Source: Prevotellaceae bacterium (GTDB lineage: Bacteria; Bacteroidota; Bacteroidia; Bacteroidales; Bacteroidaceae). Taken from it: DNA of 32,317 nucleotides. The notes under the pieces were generated by a model that was given only the letters and a program-made list of their open reading frames with translations, had not been told where the DNA came from and did not search any database. The stretch covers positions 1 through 32,317 of the forward strand of contig JAGKTZ010000027.1 in NCBI GenBank assembly GCA_021153165.1, read 5' to 3'. Below, one piece after another: positions 6,779-16,311 of this stretch. Position 1 is the first letter of the stretch. Each line of letters starts with the position of its first letter. The position numbers were made by a program, and so were the translations under genes.

Positions 6779-9697
6779 TTATTTTACGATAAACTTCTTA
6801 CCATTTTGGATGTAAACACCACCGTTAGTCATATTCACTACACGGCGACCGCTGAGGTCGTAGATAGGTGCGTTAGCATCAACCTTTTCTACTGTTTCGA
6901 TAGCTGTTGATTCACCACCAAAGTTCATCTTAACTACAGGAGAAGCTGTAGGCAATACCAAGAAGCTCTTACCTTGTGCAATTGTGCGATTAGTTGCGCT
7001 AAGTGGGTAGAATGCTACCACACCGTCAGCCTTACCAATAACGTATGCATTTGTTGTAGCTTCAACATCACAATCGCCAGCAGCAGCTGCTGCGCTAAGG
7101 AGGTTGCCGCTTACAGTAGCCAATTCTTCAGCTGCAGCAGGAACCATAGTCACTGTGCCAGTTGTTTCGCTTGTCAATACAACACCAGTATTAGCTGGGA
7201 TAGCACCTTCTACTTCTGTCATACTAACGTAGTCACCACCTTCTGATTGTGCATACCATGCAGTTACGCCTTCAGGTACTACAGTTGCAAATGGAGCGCT
7301 GTATGTTGCGATTGCAGCAACGTCCAAGCCATCAGCAGCCTTGAGTTCAGGTTTATTAGGATAAGTTGCTTCTACGAGCATCATTGCTGATGAGAAATTG
7401 TCATTAAAGAAAGGAACGCTAGCTTGGTCATAAATACCATCTGATTTAATTACAGTATAATTAAACTGGTTGGTACCTGAAGCTTCTCTTCTACCCTTAA
7501 AGAACATGCAACCGAAGAGTTTTTCTTCATTACCAGCAGCAACATTAGCGCCTTCAATAACCTTAGTCAATTCAATATCACACCATGCAGCAGCAGAAAT
7601 GTCATAAGAGTCATAGTAACCCTTAGCACCATTCAAACCTGCAGTATTACCTCTCCATATCATATACTTGCCAGCATTGTTAACAAAGACAAACTTACCA
7701 TTTTCCAGTGTCTTGCACACGAATGGAGTTGCTTCAGCAACATTGGTTGTAGTCACTACACCACTTGAAGTATAAGTGAGATAATAGAGAGTACCGTTCT
7801 TTTGCTTGCTAACGAATGTGTAAGCCTTACCACTTTCGGGCATCTTAACGTCTGTTGTAGCTACATATTCTGTGAGTGTAGCAACAAGTGCATTGTAGTT
7901 ATCTTGAGTAACTTCAGTTTCGAGCGCCGCCTTAACTGTGTTCAAAGTTTCTCTTTTTGCTTCAACAGGGTAACCAACACCGTCAAGAGCAAGTGCTTGT
8001 GTAGCCTTTTCCAAAAGTGCAGTAACTTCAGCTTCAGATGGACCTACTGGTGCTGAAGGATTGAGCAATGCAAGTGCTTCAGTTGGGTCAAAGTCAGCAA
8101 CTTCTGTGATAGTGTACCATGCACCATCGTCCCAACCATCGGCTGTAGATTTGCTGTTCAAGGTAGATTGAACACAAGTACCGCGTGATGGGTTAGCGCA
8201 CCAACCTGGAGACGCTGTGAAGTAGTGAGTACCATTAGCTTGGAGAGCGAATGTGTTTTCACCAACTTTTTCTACAACTACATGTTGGAATGGAGCTTCG
8301 CCAACGAGTGCGTTGGTATCACCGCTCTTCATCACAAATTTCTTTTCGCTTACGCTATAGAGATAGAGTTTGCCTTCGTATTCTACGAATGCGAATTGTT
8401 GCTTAGGATCCTCAGCATTGCGAGCGATGCCGTGGCATTCTTGAGCTTGGTTGTAAGTCACACCGCACATATCCACCTTGTCAGCGAGTGCATACATACC
8501 ACCGCGACCAGTGTCAGAAGATACGAGTGTGTAGCACTTAGTATTGCTCAATTGAGCTACGTCAGTGATAACAACTGGAGCTTCAGGATCAGGACCTTCT
8601 GTACCAGCATCTCCCATAATACGGAATTCCCATACACCATTAGGATCATTAACATCATTATAGAAGCATAATTCAGAACCACCAGCACCGCCAACAATAT
8701 TCCAATAGTTACCAGCAGCACCAACTAAAACATTAAGAGTTGTAGAAGGATATGTACCACCCTTTGCACTTAGATTTACAGCACTAGGATTAGCAGCTGT
8801 AGTCAACGCAGTTCCACTTGCTCCAGTACTAGGCAAATATTCACCATTGCAAGCCTTGAGGGCTACACCACCTGTAACTTCTACTGCAGTAAACAAACAG
8901 TTAGATGGAATATTTGTGAGATCAGCGATGTTGCCAACTTTAATAGCATTACCTTCGTTATACAAGAATTTATTTGCTGCTACGTTCTTAATCAAGTAAA
9001 CCTTTCCTGCGACAAATGCAGATGCTTCAATAGGATCAGGAAGAGCAGAGGGTTCAGGAGTTGGATCAACTACTGCATCAGTTACAATTAATTTAGCATC
9101 AATAATAGCACCACCATTACTAACAAGGGTATTACTATTAGGATATGCATGATTTCCCTTAGGATCAATGCTATTCCAGTCTACCTTAAAACGGATACGA
9201 TAAGTACCTGGAGTTTCTGGTGCCTTAAATGAAGGACATGCATTCACCAAATTGCCAAGTCCTACACTTTGAACATTTTCACCGCGACTGTTGTAAAATC
9301 CTGCAGCATCATCACCATAGCAAGAGAATGAAGCTAAATCCTCTAGGGGAAGATAATTTCCATCTACAGAAGCAGTAAATCCATCTCCATCTTTGTCAAT
9401 GAATACATAACTATGCATCCAGCTACCAGTGTACGAAAAGTCAACTGTCAAAGTTTCACCAGCACTAACAGTTAATTCATTTGTTTCTGTAGCATCATAA
9501 TAAAGTTTCGCATTGTAAGTGGTCATATCCGCAGCAAAAACTTTTTGTTGTGCTGATGAAGATCCACGCAACGATACATTCTTAAGGAGACGATCCGATC
9601 TATTATGAGCTCCAGTTTCATACACAGAATAATCCTGTGCCACTACATTCCCAACTAACAATAGTAGCGAGAATAAAAAAAGTAATCTTTTCTTCAT
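6779..9697 (-). CDS. Secreted lectin-like surface protein paralogous to the GH36-like enzyme, 972 aa
   Basis: The protein starts with a clear signal peptide (MKKRLLFLFSLLLLVGNVVA, cut before QDYS). Residues ~60-200 resemble a GEVED-type domain with an acidic FIDKDGDGF motif that may bind calcium. Two beta-trefoil-like modules follow (about 222-370 and 376-530; the second opens ITDVAQLSNTKCYTL), then a FIVAR-like helical segment (545-610), another lectin-like module opening MPESGKAYTF (about 617) and the C-terminal sorting-type tail PIYDLSGRRVV to GKKFIVK. Residues ~376-972 align end to end with the last ~600 residues of the 1859-aa enzyme. There is no glycosidase barrel, so it is probably a glycan-binding or adhesive surface protein. 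It forms a two-gene unit with the peptide gene 29 bp downstream. The substrate or partner cannot be read from sequence. Confidence 0.75.
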   Translation of the reverse strand: MKKRLLFLFSLLLLVGNVVAQDYSVYETGAHNRSDRLLKNVSLRGSSSAQQKVFAADMTTYNAKLYYDATETNELTVSAGETLTVDFSYTGSWMHSYVFIDKDGDGFTASVDGNYLPLEDLASFSCYGDDAAGFYNSRGENVQSVGLGNLVNACPSFKAPETPGTYRIRFKVDWNSIDPKGNHAYPNSNTLVSNGGAIIDAKLIVTDAVVDPTPEPSALPDPIEASAFVAGKVYLIKNVAANKFLYNEGNAIKVGNIADLTNIPSNCLFTAVEVTGGVALKACNGEYLPSTGASGTALTTAANPSAVNLSAKGGTYPSTTLNVLVGAAGNYWNIVGGAGGSELCFYNDVNDPNGVWEFRIMGDAGTEGPDPEAPVVITDVAQLSNTKCYTLVSSDTGRGGMYALADKVDMCGVTYNQAQECHGIARNAEDPKQQFAFVEYEGKLYLYSVSEKKFVMKSGDTNALVGEAPFQHVVVEKVGENTFALQANGTHYFTASPGWCANPSRGTCVQSTLNSKSTADGWDDGAWYTITEVADFDPTEALALLNPSAPVGPSEAEVTALLEKATQALALDGVGYPVEAKRETLNTVKAALETEVTQDNYNALVATLTEYVATTDVKMPESGKAYTFVSKQKNGTLYYLTYTSSGVVTTTNVAEATPFVCKTLENGKFVFVNNAGKYMIWRGNTAGLNGAKGYYDSYDISAAAWCDIELTKVIEGANVAAGNEEKLFGCMFFKGRREASGTNQFNYTVIKSDGIYDQASVPFFNDNFSSAMMLVEATYPNKPELKAADGLDVAAIATYSAPFATVVPEGVTAWYAQSEGGDYVSMTEVEGAIPANTGVVLTSETTGTVTMVPAAAEELATVSGNLLSAAAAAGDCDVEATTNAYVIGKADGVVAFYPLSATNRTIAQGKSFLVLPTASPVVKMNFGGESTAIETVEKVDANAPIYDLSGRRVVNMTNGGVYIQNGKKFIVK

Positions 9698-9841
9698 AAT
9701 GTTATTTAGTTTTTAATTAGGTTTTGCGTTAAAAATCAGAGCCAATATACTTCGCGTTAAAGATAGATGAAATGGATGTTTTTATATCTATTAGCACGAC
9801 TTTTGGCCACGAAATATTGGTTCATAAAGGTATATACGCCG

Positions 9842-9849
9842 CAAATGTA
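9842..9849 (-). promoter_or_regulatory. Candidate promoter -7 element for the 972-aa gene
   Basis: The minus strand reads TACATTTG, an exact TAnnTTTG match, giving a leader of about 140 nt. A nearer one-mismatch alternative, TATCTTTA, lies at 9758-9765. Confidence 0.45.
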
Positions 9850-10086
9850 CGAAAAAATATAAAAAATCCATACCATTTTACAAGAAAATTACAAAATAAA
9901 GATTTGCAATGTGCACTTTACAAAAGCTAAAATAAATAAGTTTGGATGTAAGATGTAAAGATTAGCAACAAAAGAAAAGAAATTAACCGTCTAATTACAA
10001 AATGAATACAACGATTATATTCAATTAAAAAAGAAACTGAAGTACAACAAATTTTCCCTCGATTAATTATGAAGAAAAAAAGGTCA

Positions 10087-10165
10087 AACCTTTTTCAAAA
10101 AAACCTTAACCTTTTTCAAATTCCTCGGCGGTTTTTTTCAAAAAGGTCTAAGTTTTTTTCAGAGC
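10087..10165. repeat. ACCTTTTTCAAA direct repeats and dyad element
   Basis: ACCTTTTTCAAA occurs at 10088 and again at 10109, a 21-bp period. From 10105 to 10152 a longer imperfect dyad runs CTTAACCTTTTTCAAA ... TTCAAAAAGGTCTAAG around a CTCGGCGG centre. The element at 21067-21115 aligns with it over its whole length. The G+C centre flanked by homopolymer arms suggests a folded RNA or DNA element and not random AT-rich spacer. Confidence 0.6.
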
Positions 10166-10257
10166 GTTATCAATTATGCAAATCGTAAAGAACGATTGCC
10201 TTTAATCATACCACGAAAATAAATTCGATCAAGCATAGGATATTAGATAATATTCAC

Positions 10258-10265
10258 TATCTTTA
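10258..10265 (+). promoter_or_regulatory. Candidate promoter -7 element for the GH2 gene
   Basis: TATCTTTA matches TAnnTTTG at all but the last base and lies 30 nt before the chosen ATG. It is a weak call without a clear -33 element. Confidence 0.35.
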
Positions 10266-10294
10266 CGGCAATTTTGAACAATAATATATATAAT

Positions 10295-13200
10295 ATGAGA
10301 CGTCAACTACATCTACTGATCACATTGCTCGCCGTATGGGCGGGCATGAGTACTACGTCTGCCGTGGCTTTCAACACGTCTGCTGAAATGATGCAGATAT
10401 TCAGGATAGCCAGCGTCACAGACGGCAGGTATTTGTCAAATGGCAACAATCTGGACAATGATGCACGCATCGTCCTGGAAAATCTGGACACTGAGAGTAA
10501 AGGACAAGAATGGGCACTATATCCCACAGACAGACAGGGGATATATGTGCTGGTGAATCCCACCTCAAAGAAAGCCATCGATATGGCGCCCACATTGGGA
10601 TACCCCGTGCAATGGACCTTTGAAGCGGCCAACCTGAACCCCAACCAATTGTTCCGCCTTGTGCAAAAGGGAGAGAATGTGTACCAACTGGTCAACTCAG
10701 CCAATTCGTACCAATGTCTTGGTGTGACAAATGGCAAAGTCACCGTGACTAATGTTTCCTCGGGCAACGATGTGCTGTTCCGATTTGAAGACACAGGCAG
10801 ATATGTCGTGTCGCCACCAGCAGTGGGTAAAAGTTATGTATTTCAAAATGTAGCGACAAAGCAAGTGATTGCTGCTCCAGCGGGTGCTAAGTTGGAGACA
10901 AATCTCTACTCGCAAAACTACAAAGAAGGCGATCAAATGCAAATCTGGAGTCTGTATAATGGCAACAATGGTATCATCTTCACATTGGGCAGCCTCAACC
11001 TGTCGATGGACCTTTGCCTGAACCACAGTTTGGAACCTTTGCTCTATACGACAGACAGGACCAACTACAATCAAAACCTGTATTTCGAAGAAACCCCAGA
11101 GGGTGCATATCGTATATATGGTATCTATAAAAACGTGAAATACTATCTGCGCTCGGTGGCTAATAGCAAGATTGCTGTGACCACTGATATTGCTAACGAT
11201 GATACGAAATTTGTCCCCATCCCCGTACGTGCATCAATGACTACGGTGTGGGAAGATCAAACGTTCTTCGAGGAAAACAAAGAAGCGGCTCATGCTACCT
11301 TCATCCCCTACTCTACCACTGAATCTATGCAGCGTGATGTCAACTATGATATGCCATGGCTGACTCCAGAAAAGGCTGATTATTTGAGTCTGAATGGCAC
11401 TTGGAATTTTAACTTTGTGACTGAGCCTTTGCTGAGACCAGGCGAAGCTGAATTCTGGGGCGACAATGCTGACGTGAGCGGTTGGGACAAGATCGAAGTA
11501 CCCTCGTGCTGGGAAATGAAGGGTTATGACCTGCCTCTGTATGTCAATGTGGAATATGCCTTTGTCAACAATCCGCCCTACATTGAAAATAAGGTGGATG
11601 GTGTGGGTGGCAATCCCGTTGGTTCATATCGCAGAGATTTCACTTTGCCACAAGGTTGGGACAGCAAGAATGTGTTCCTGCACTTCGACGGTCTGTATAG
11701 TGCAGCATTTGTGTGGGTGAATGGCAAATACGTAGGCTACACCCAAGGAGGTAATACTGACCACGAATTCGACATCAGCGGACACGTCAGAACGGGCAAC
11801 AACAACGTCTGTGTACAGGTGTTCAGATGGAGCGACGCTTCGTATCTCGAAGGTCAGGATATGTTCCACATGAGTGGTTTGCACCGCGACGTTTATCTTT
11901 ATGCTACACCCAAGACATTCGTACGCGACCATTATATCACAAGCGAACTGAACTCGACATTTGATGGCGGAAAGATGAATGTGGCATTCGAACTGAGCAA
12001 ACGTGAGGATGGCACACCAGAAAAACAGATCGAAACTAAACTGCTTGCTCCCGATGGCACTGTGGTAGCTACAAATACGACAAAAGTAACCTTCAGTACT
12101 TGGGAAGAAAGTAAGAATATCGACGTGACTTTCGACAATCTGTCGCAACTGAAGATGTGGTCGAGCGAAAAGCCCAATCTGTACACCGTGGTGGTGGCAC
12201 AAAAGAATGCTGCTGGCGAAGAAGAAATGGTATTTTCTACTAAATACGGTTTCAGAAAAGTGGAAATCGCAGGAGGTATTGTAAAAATCAATGGCCAGCG
12301 CGTCTACTTCAAAGGTGTGAATACACAGGACAGTCATCCTCTGCATGGCCGTTCGATCGACGTAGCCACTATGCTGAAAGATATCGAACTGATGAAACAA
12401 AGCAACGTCAATACGGTGCGAACAAGCCACTATCCAAGACAAGCCAAGATGTACGCCATGTTCGACCACTATGGTTTGTACGTGATGAACGAGGCAGACG
12501 TGGAATGTCACAAGAGTTGGACAGACAAGGGCAGAAACAGCATCTCGAACGACCCCACATGGCAAGCTCAATACGTGGACCGCACCATGCGAATGGTATA
12601 CAGAGACCGCAATCACCCATCCGTGGTATTCTGGTCTTTGGGCAACGAATCAGGTGTCGGCGTTAACTTTGATGCTACCTACAAAGCAATACAAAGTCTG
12701 GACGGCAGACCTATCCACTACGAAGGTTACTCCAACGACAACTCGGCAGCAAATACAGACTTTGATTCGAAGATGTATCCCGACCTGAACTATACACGTG
12801 CACACTGTAGCTACAGTATCGGCACCGAACCTTTCTTCCTGTGCGAATATGCTCATGCTATGGGTAATGCTGTGGGCAACCTGCAAGACTATTGGAACAT
12901 CATCGAAGATAGCAATTATGGTATCGGTGGTTGTATCTGGGACTGGGTGGACCAATCTATTTATGACCCTCAAGATATCAAAAACGACAACTTGGTGAAA
13001 AATGGTTTCCCAACCTATCATACTGGATACGACTATCCAGGTCCACATCAAGGCAACTTCTGCAACAACGGTATCATCACTGCCGACAGAGCATGGACGT
13101 CCAAACTGACAGAAGTAAAAAAGGTGTACCAATATGCAGCCTTTACCTACAACAAGGCGAACCAAACCTTGAGTGTGAAGAATAAATACAACTTTACAAA

Positions 13201-14569
13201 CCTCAATGAATTCACACTGCGCTACACCCTGTTGTGCAATGGCGAACCTGTTGAAACAAAGGAACAGGCTATGCCTTCGGTCACACCTGGCAGTACAGCA
13301 GAATTCCCCGTCGCCCTGACTGAACAAATAGAAAGCGGCAAGGAATATGCGCTCAATGTAGAATTGCTGAAAAACGAAAAAGAAATCTGGTGCGACAGCA
13401 AATACAATATCGCAACCGAACAATTTGTCATACAAGAAAGAGGTACACTACCTGCTGTTGAAAATACTGGCGAAACATTGACTTTGACTACAAGCAATGG
13501 TTATACAGTGAGCAATGGTAATATCACATTCAAACTGGATGCCCAAGGCTTCGTCAAAGAGTGGATCTCGGGCGGTGTCACCGTGATGCAAAATGAGGGC
13601 AACTACCCCATCTATAGTAATATCAGATGGATTGAAAACGAAAGCCCCTATGGCAATCACAATTTCGGCGACAATAGCACAAGCATCAAATCGGCTTCGG
13701 TTGACGCATCGTTAGCTAGCGATAAGAAATCGTGCACAATCAACGTGAGCGTATCTCATCAGCGCTGTCCATACAATGTGCAATACACAGTTTATGCTTC
13801 GGGCGTGGTAGACATGAAGGTGTCATACAATCCCAACTCCGGACTGCGCCGTATCGGTATGGATATGATTTTCCCTGCAGGATTTGAAGATGTAGAATAC
13901 TACGCCAAAGGGCCTTGGGAAAACTATGTCGACAGACAGACGGGTTCATATTTGGGCAGATATACTACGACCGTAGACGATATGTTTGAAATGTATGCTC
14001 ACCCACAATCTCATGGTAACAGAATGGGATTGAGAGAAGTCAAGATGATCAACCCCAACACTGGCGAAGGTATTAAGGTAGAGACAGAAGGTCAAGTATC
14101 CTTCTCGCTCTCACACTACGACCAAAAACAATATCTTGTACCAGAATTGCACCCTTGGGATTTGGTGAAAGATAACGTTGTCTATGCAACATTCGACTAC
14201 ATGCAGCGCGGACTAGGTAATGGTAGTTGCGGCCCAGGTACGGAATATCAGTACCAATGTCCATACAGCACCACATGCACTCACACCCTGCGCTTCAGCA
14301 CAATGACAAATGTCAATACAGCTATTACACAAACTGACGTCGACGGATGCAAAGTGAAATATGACGCCGCGTCGGAGACACTCCGATTAAGCCAATTGCC
14401 ACAGCATGCAGACGTCACCATCGTCAACCTTGGCGGTGTAGTCGTTGGCCATACCACTGCAACAACAGATCAAGCTGCTATTGCTATGAATGGATGCCCA
14501 CGCGGTTCGTACCTTGTTGTAATAAAAACAAGCGAAGGACAACGTACACACAAGTTCTTGAAATGGTAA
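10295..14569 (+). CDS. Secreted GH2 beta-galactosidase with beta-trefoil-like N-terminus, 1424 aa
   Basis: Hydrolyses terminal beta-galactosides, probably at the cell surface. The ATG at 10295 gives a signal peptide (MRRQLHLLITLLAVWAGMST); a TTG seven codons upstream is less likely. Residues ~35-300 hold two beta-trefoil-like modules. LacZ-type architecture follows: sugar-binding domain from ~375 (LNGTWNF; VPSCWEMKGYD), Ig-like domain, and a TIM barrel with the acid/base Glu785 in FWSLGNESG and the nucleophile Glu851 in FLCEYAHAMGN, then a beta-galactosidase small-chain domain (~1090-1350). The last ~75 residues (ADVTIVNLGGVVVG to THKFLKW) look like a type IX secretion sorting domain, which would be removed on export. 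At 1424 aa it exceeds E. coli LacZ (about 1024 aa) because of the extra modules. It is a single gene with its own terminator and no SusC/D partners. Activity on galactosides is a confident family call; natural substrate is unknown. Confidence 0.92.
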   Translation: MRRQLHLLITLLAVWAGMSTTSAVAFNTSAEMMQIFRIASVTDGRYLSNGNNLDNDARIVLENLDTESKGQEWALYPTDRQGIYVLVNPTSKKAIDMAPTLGYPVQWTFEAANLNPNQLFRLVQKGENVYQLVNSANSYQCLGVTNGKVTVTNVSSGNDVLFRFEDTGRYVVSPPAVGKSYVFQNVATKQVIAAPAGAKLETNLYSQNYKEGDQMQIWSLYNGNNGIIFTLGSLNLSMDLCLNHSLEPLLYTTDRTNYNQNLYFEETPEGAYRIYGIYKNVKYYLRSVANSKIAVTTDIANDDTKFVPIPVRASMTTVWEDQTFFEENKEAAHATFIPYSTTESMQRDVNYDMPWLTPEKADYLSLNGTWNFNFVTEPLLRPGEAEFWGDNADVSGWDKIEVPSCWEMKGYDLPLYVNVEYAFVNNPPYIENKVDGVGGNPVGSYRRDFTLPQGWDSKNVFLHFDGLYSAAFVWVNGKYVGYTQGGNTDHEFDISGHVRTGNNNVCVQVFRWSDASYLEGQDMFHMSGLHRDVYLYATPKTFVRDHYITSELNSTFDGGKMNVAFELSKREDGTPEKQIETKLLAPDGTVVATNTTKVTFSTWEESKNIDVTFDNLSQLKMWSSEKPNLYTVVVAQKNAAGEEEMVFSTKYGFRKVEIAGGIVKINGQRVYFKGVNTQDSHPLHGRSIDVATMLKDIELMKQSNVNTVRTSHYPRQAKMYAMFDHYGLYVMNEADVECHKSWTDKGRNSISNDPTWQAQYVDRTMRMVYRDRNHPSVVFWSLGNESGVGVNFDATYKAIQSLDGRPIHYEGYSNDNSAANTDFDSKMYPDLNYTRAHCSYSIGTEPFFLCEYAHAMGNAVGNLQDYWNIIEDSNYGIGGCIWDWVDQSIYDPQDIKNDNLVKNGFPTYHTGYDYPGPHQGNFCNNGIITADRAWTSKLTEVKKVYQYAAFTYNKANQTLSVKNKYNFTNLNEFTLRYTLLCNGEPVETKEQAMPSVTPGSTAEFPVALTEQIESGKEYALNVELLKNEKEIWCDSKYNIATEQFVIQERGTLPAVENTGETLTLTTSNGYTVSNGNITFKLDAQGFVKEWISGGVTVMQNEGNYPIYSNIRWIENESPYGNHNFGDNSTSIKSASVDASLASDKKSCTINVSVSHQRCPYNVQYTVYASGVVDMKVSYNPNSGLRRIGMDMIFPAGFEDVEYYAKGPWENYVDRQTGSYLGRYTTTVDDMFEMYAHPQSHGNRMGLREVKMINPNTGEGIKVETEGQVSFSLSHYDQKQYLVPELHPWDLVKDNVVYATFDYMQRGLGNGSCGPGTEYQYQCPYSTTCTHTLRFSTMTNVNTAITQTDVDGCKVKYDAASETLRLSQLPQHADVTIVNLGGVVVGHTTATTDQAAIAMNGCPRGSYLVVIKTSEGQRTHKFLKW

Positions 14570-14594
14570 CATAGGCTCATAGCCCAAAATCAAC

Positions 14595-14628
14595 GAAACC
14601 CCGAGACTTAAACCATCTCGGGGTTTCA
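14595..14628 (+). terminator. Terminator of the GH2 beta-galactosidase gene
   Basis: A 12-bp perfect stem, GAAACCCCGAGA/TCTCGGGGTTTC, with a 10-nt loop lies 26 bp after the stop codon and is followed by an AT-rich tail. Confidence 0.85.
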
Positions 14629-14748
14629 TATTATATTAATGTGAGAAGTGATTCCACATGCCACTCACGTTCCTTTCACACTTATCGTTTTAGAGATTTT
14701 CCCTTTTATATTACGCACTTTTGCTGGACCTATGATTGAGGCAAATGT

Positions 14749-14872
14749 GTCTCAAAAAATATTTCATCATTTGAGACTTTTTTCTCATCCCATGAAATTT
14801 TTGTCTCATCCCATGAGAATTTTGTCTCATCCTATGAAATTTTTGTCTCATCCTATGAGATTTTTTTGAGAC
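14749..14872. repeat. Four-unit 21-bp tandem repeat flanked by inverted GTCTCAAAAAAT arms
   Basis: Units begin TCTCATCC at 14783, 14804, 14825 and 14846, an exact 21-bp period. Units alternate ATGAAA and ATGAGA endings, and the central base changes from CCC (units 1-2) to CCT (units 3-4), so the array looks like a 42-bp dimer duplicated. Units 2 and 4 are self-palindromic (TCTCATCCCATGAGA). The array is bracketed by GTCTCAAAAAAT (14749) and ATTTTTTTGAGAC (14860-14872) in inverted orientation. It sits between two convergent genes, each with its own terminator, so it is not needed for termination. Confidence 0.85.
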
Positions 14873-14984
14873 AAGCATGGGATTCTAAAAAATCTGTGAA
14901 CTTACGATTTGAGTAGCGGATTCATGACAAGCATGATATGAAAGATTGTTAGCCCAATAATGATGTAAAACTTAAAAAGCAATA

Positions 14985-15017
14985 CATCCTAAAGCAGGTG
15001 ACCCATGCTTTAGGATG
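14985..15017 (-). terminator. Terminator of the glycosyltransferase gene
   Basis: A perfect 12-bp stem, CATCCTAAAGCA/TGCTTTAGGATG, with a 9-nt loop lies about 60 bp beyond the glycosyltransferase stop codon. On the minus strand it is followed shortly by TTTTTAAG. Confidence 0.75.
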
Positions 15018-15075
15018 CATTAATTATCTAATAAATCAACGTATATCACATATCTGTCGCACGTCGCATATTTCA

Positions 15076-16032
15076 TCAGCACTCTTCCCAAATGATATAA
15101 CGAGGGCGCTGTTTGACTTCCGAATAAATCTTGCCGACATAGATACCTATCACACCAAGCGAAGTGAGCATAGCGCCGCCGACAAACCAAATGGAGATGA
15201 GCAACGAGGTCCAACCGGGAAGCGTATTGCCCAAGGCATGCTGTACCAATGCATAGACAACTGCAGCAATAGCCAATAGAATGATGAGCAACCCTATCCA
15301 TACAATCAGCGAGAGCGGACGTACGGAGAAAGAAGTGATACCATCGAGGGCAAAGGCAAGCATCTTGCGCAAAGGATATTTGGATTCGCCTGCAAAACGT
15401 TCGCCACGATCATAAAGCACCGTATCTTCGGCAAATCCAAGTGTGCGCACCATACCACGAAGGAAGGTGTTGCGCTCGGGATAAGTCATCAAGGCTGCAA
15501 GCGCACGACGGCTCATCAGGCGGAAGTCTGCATGATTGTAAACGACATCACCGCCCAATTTGCGCAAGAGACGATAAAACATTTGCGCACTATGCTTCTT
15601 GAAGAATGTATCTGTCGGGCGATCTCGGCGAACACCATACACAATATCTACCCCACTCTGCCAACGCTGTACCATTTGCAGGATCACATCTACATCGTCT
15701 TGCAGGTCTGCGTCAATAGACACCGCAGCCTCGGCATGGTGTGCAGCCCATTCAAGACCAGCCCAAAGTGCGTGCTGGTGCCCGCAATTGTGCGACAACC
15801 TCAAACCATGTGAAGCCTTGTCCTGACTGGCAAATTCGCTAATCATCTGCCAGGTGGCATCGCGACTACCATCGTCCACATAGAGCAAGTGGGCAGACAG
15901 ACACAGGTACTCCTGCTCAATGCGCCGACACACAGCCGTCAGACGAGCGTGGGTCTCGCGTAGCACAGCCTCTTCGTTGTAACAAGGTACAACGATCACT
16001 ACATTCTGACGTGCGGTAGAATCTTTTTCCAT
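15076..16032 (-). CDS. Membrane GT2 glycosyltransferase (polyprenyl-phosphate sugar type), 318 aa
   Basis: Transfers a sugar from a nucleotide donor, probably to undecaprenyl phosphate at the inner membrane, for later use in cell-surface glycan or protein glycosylation. The GT-A domain begins at VVPCYNEE (about residue 16) and shows YVDDGSRDATW and the metal-binding SIDADLQDD. Two C-terminal membrane helices (about 232-260 and 270-295) match the GtrB/YfdH layout, as does the length of about 318 aa. The start at 16032 (MEKDSTARQNVV) follows an exact TACTTTTG promoter at 16061-16054, which excludes the longer reading frame from 16119. It is a single gene, divergent from glnN. The sugar and acceptor cannot be told from sequence. 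Confidence 0.85.
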   Translation of the reverse strand: MEKDSTARQNVVIVVPCYNEEAVLRETHARLTAVCRRIEQEYLCLSAHLLYVDDGSRDATWQMISEFASQDKASHGLRLSHNCGHQHALWAGLEWAAHHAEAAVSIDADLQDDVDVILQMVQRWQSGVDIVYGVRRDRPTDTFFKKHSAQMFYRLLRKLGGDVVYNHADFRLMSRRALAALMTYPERNTFLRGMVRTLGFAEDTVLYDRGERFAGESKYPLRKMLAFALDGITSFSVRPLSLIVWIGLLIILLAIAAVVYALVQHALGNTLPGWTSLLISIWFVGGAMLTSLGVIGIYVGKIYSEVKQRPRYIIWEEC

Positions 16033-16053
16033 ACTTATATAGTTTATCGCAGA

Positions 16054-16061
16054 CAAAAGTA
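16054..16061 (-). promoter_or_regulatory. Promoter -7 element of the glycosyltransferase gene
   Basis: The minus strand reads TACTTTTG, an exact TAnnTTTG match about 22 nt before the ATG. It decides the start codon of the gene. Confidence 0.6.
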
Positions 16062-16198
16062 ATAAAAAAACAGAAAGTACACTGCAATCATTAGAATATT
16101 TGAAATGGAAAGAAAGCAAAGTTTAGACTATTACAACTTACTTTACAAAAAAGTGAAACAAAATGTGAAAAACTTGAGCTTTGATGCCACTTAAATTG

Positions 16199-16206
16199 TA
16201 TTTTTG
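16199..16206 (+). promoter_or_regulatory. Promoter -7 element of glnN
   Basis: TATTTTTG matches TAnnTTTG exactly, with possible TTG-containing -33 sites at 16174-16183. Transcription would start near 16213 and give a leader of about 100 nt, long enough for nitrogen-responsive control, though no specific operator is recognisable. Confidence 0.55.
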
Positions 16207-16311
16207 CAGATGAAAGGGAATAGGCGGCTTTACGAAACACTGTTTGAAGGATTTGTGAGCCCATCTTTCCATTTTTCAACAAGTTCAAGTCAATCATACA
16301 CATTATATAAT

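Larger units (their letters stand above)
9698..10294. other. Long intergenic region between divergent surface-protein genes
   Basis: About 600 bp of AT-rich DNA separates the minus-strand 972-aa gene from the plus-strand beta-galactosidase gene. It holds a candidate minus promoter (9842-9849), a dyad-rich repeat (10087-10165) and a candidate plus promoter (10258-10265). I see no coding sequence. Confidence 0.7.

Noticed and set aside
10274..10294. TTG start for the GH2 gene
   Set aside because: The ATG at 10295 directly precedes the signal peptide, and the extra codons add only Asn/Tyr residues.
11624..13435. Long minus-strand frames (330 and 261 codons) opposite the GH2 gene
   Set aside because: Composition is Cys/His/Val-rich in the manner of antisense shadows; the GH2 frame is unambiguous.
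14783..14866. CRISPR-like regular repeats
   Set aside because: The 21-bp units are contiguous, with no unique spacers between repeats and no cas genes nearby.
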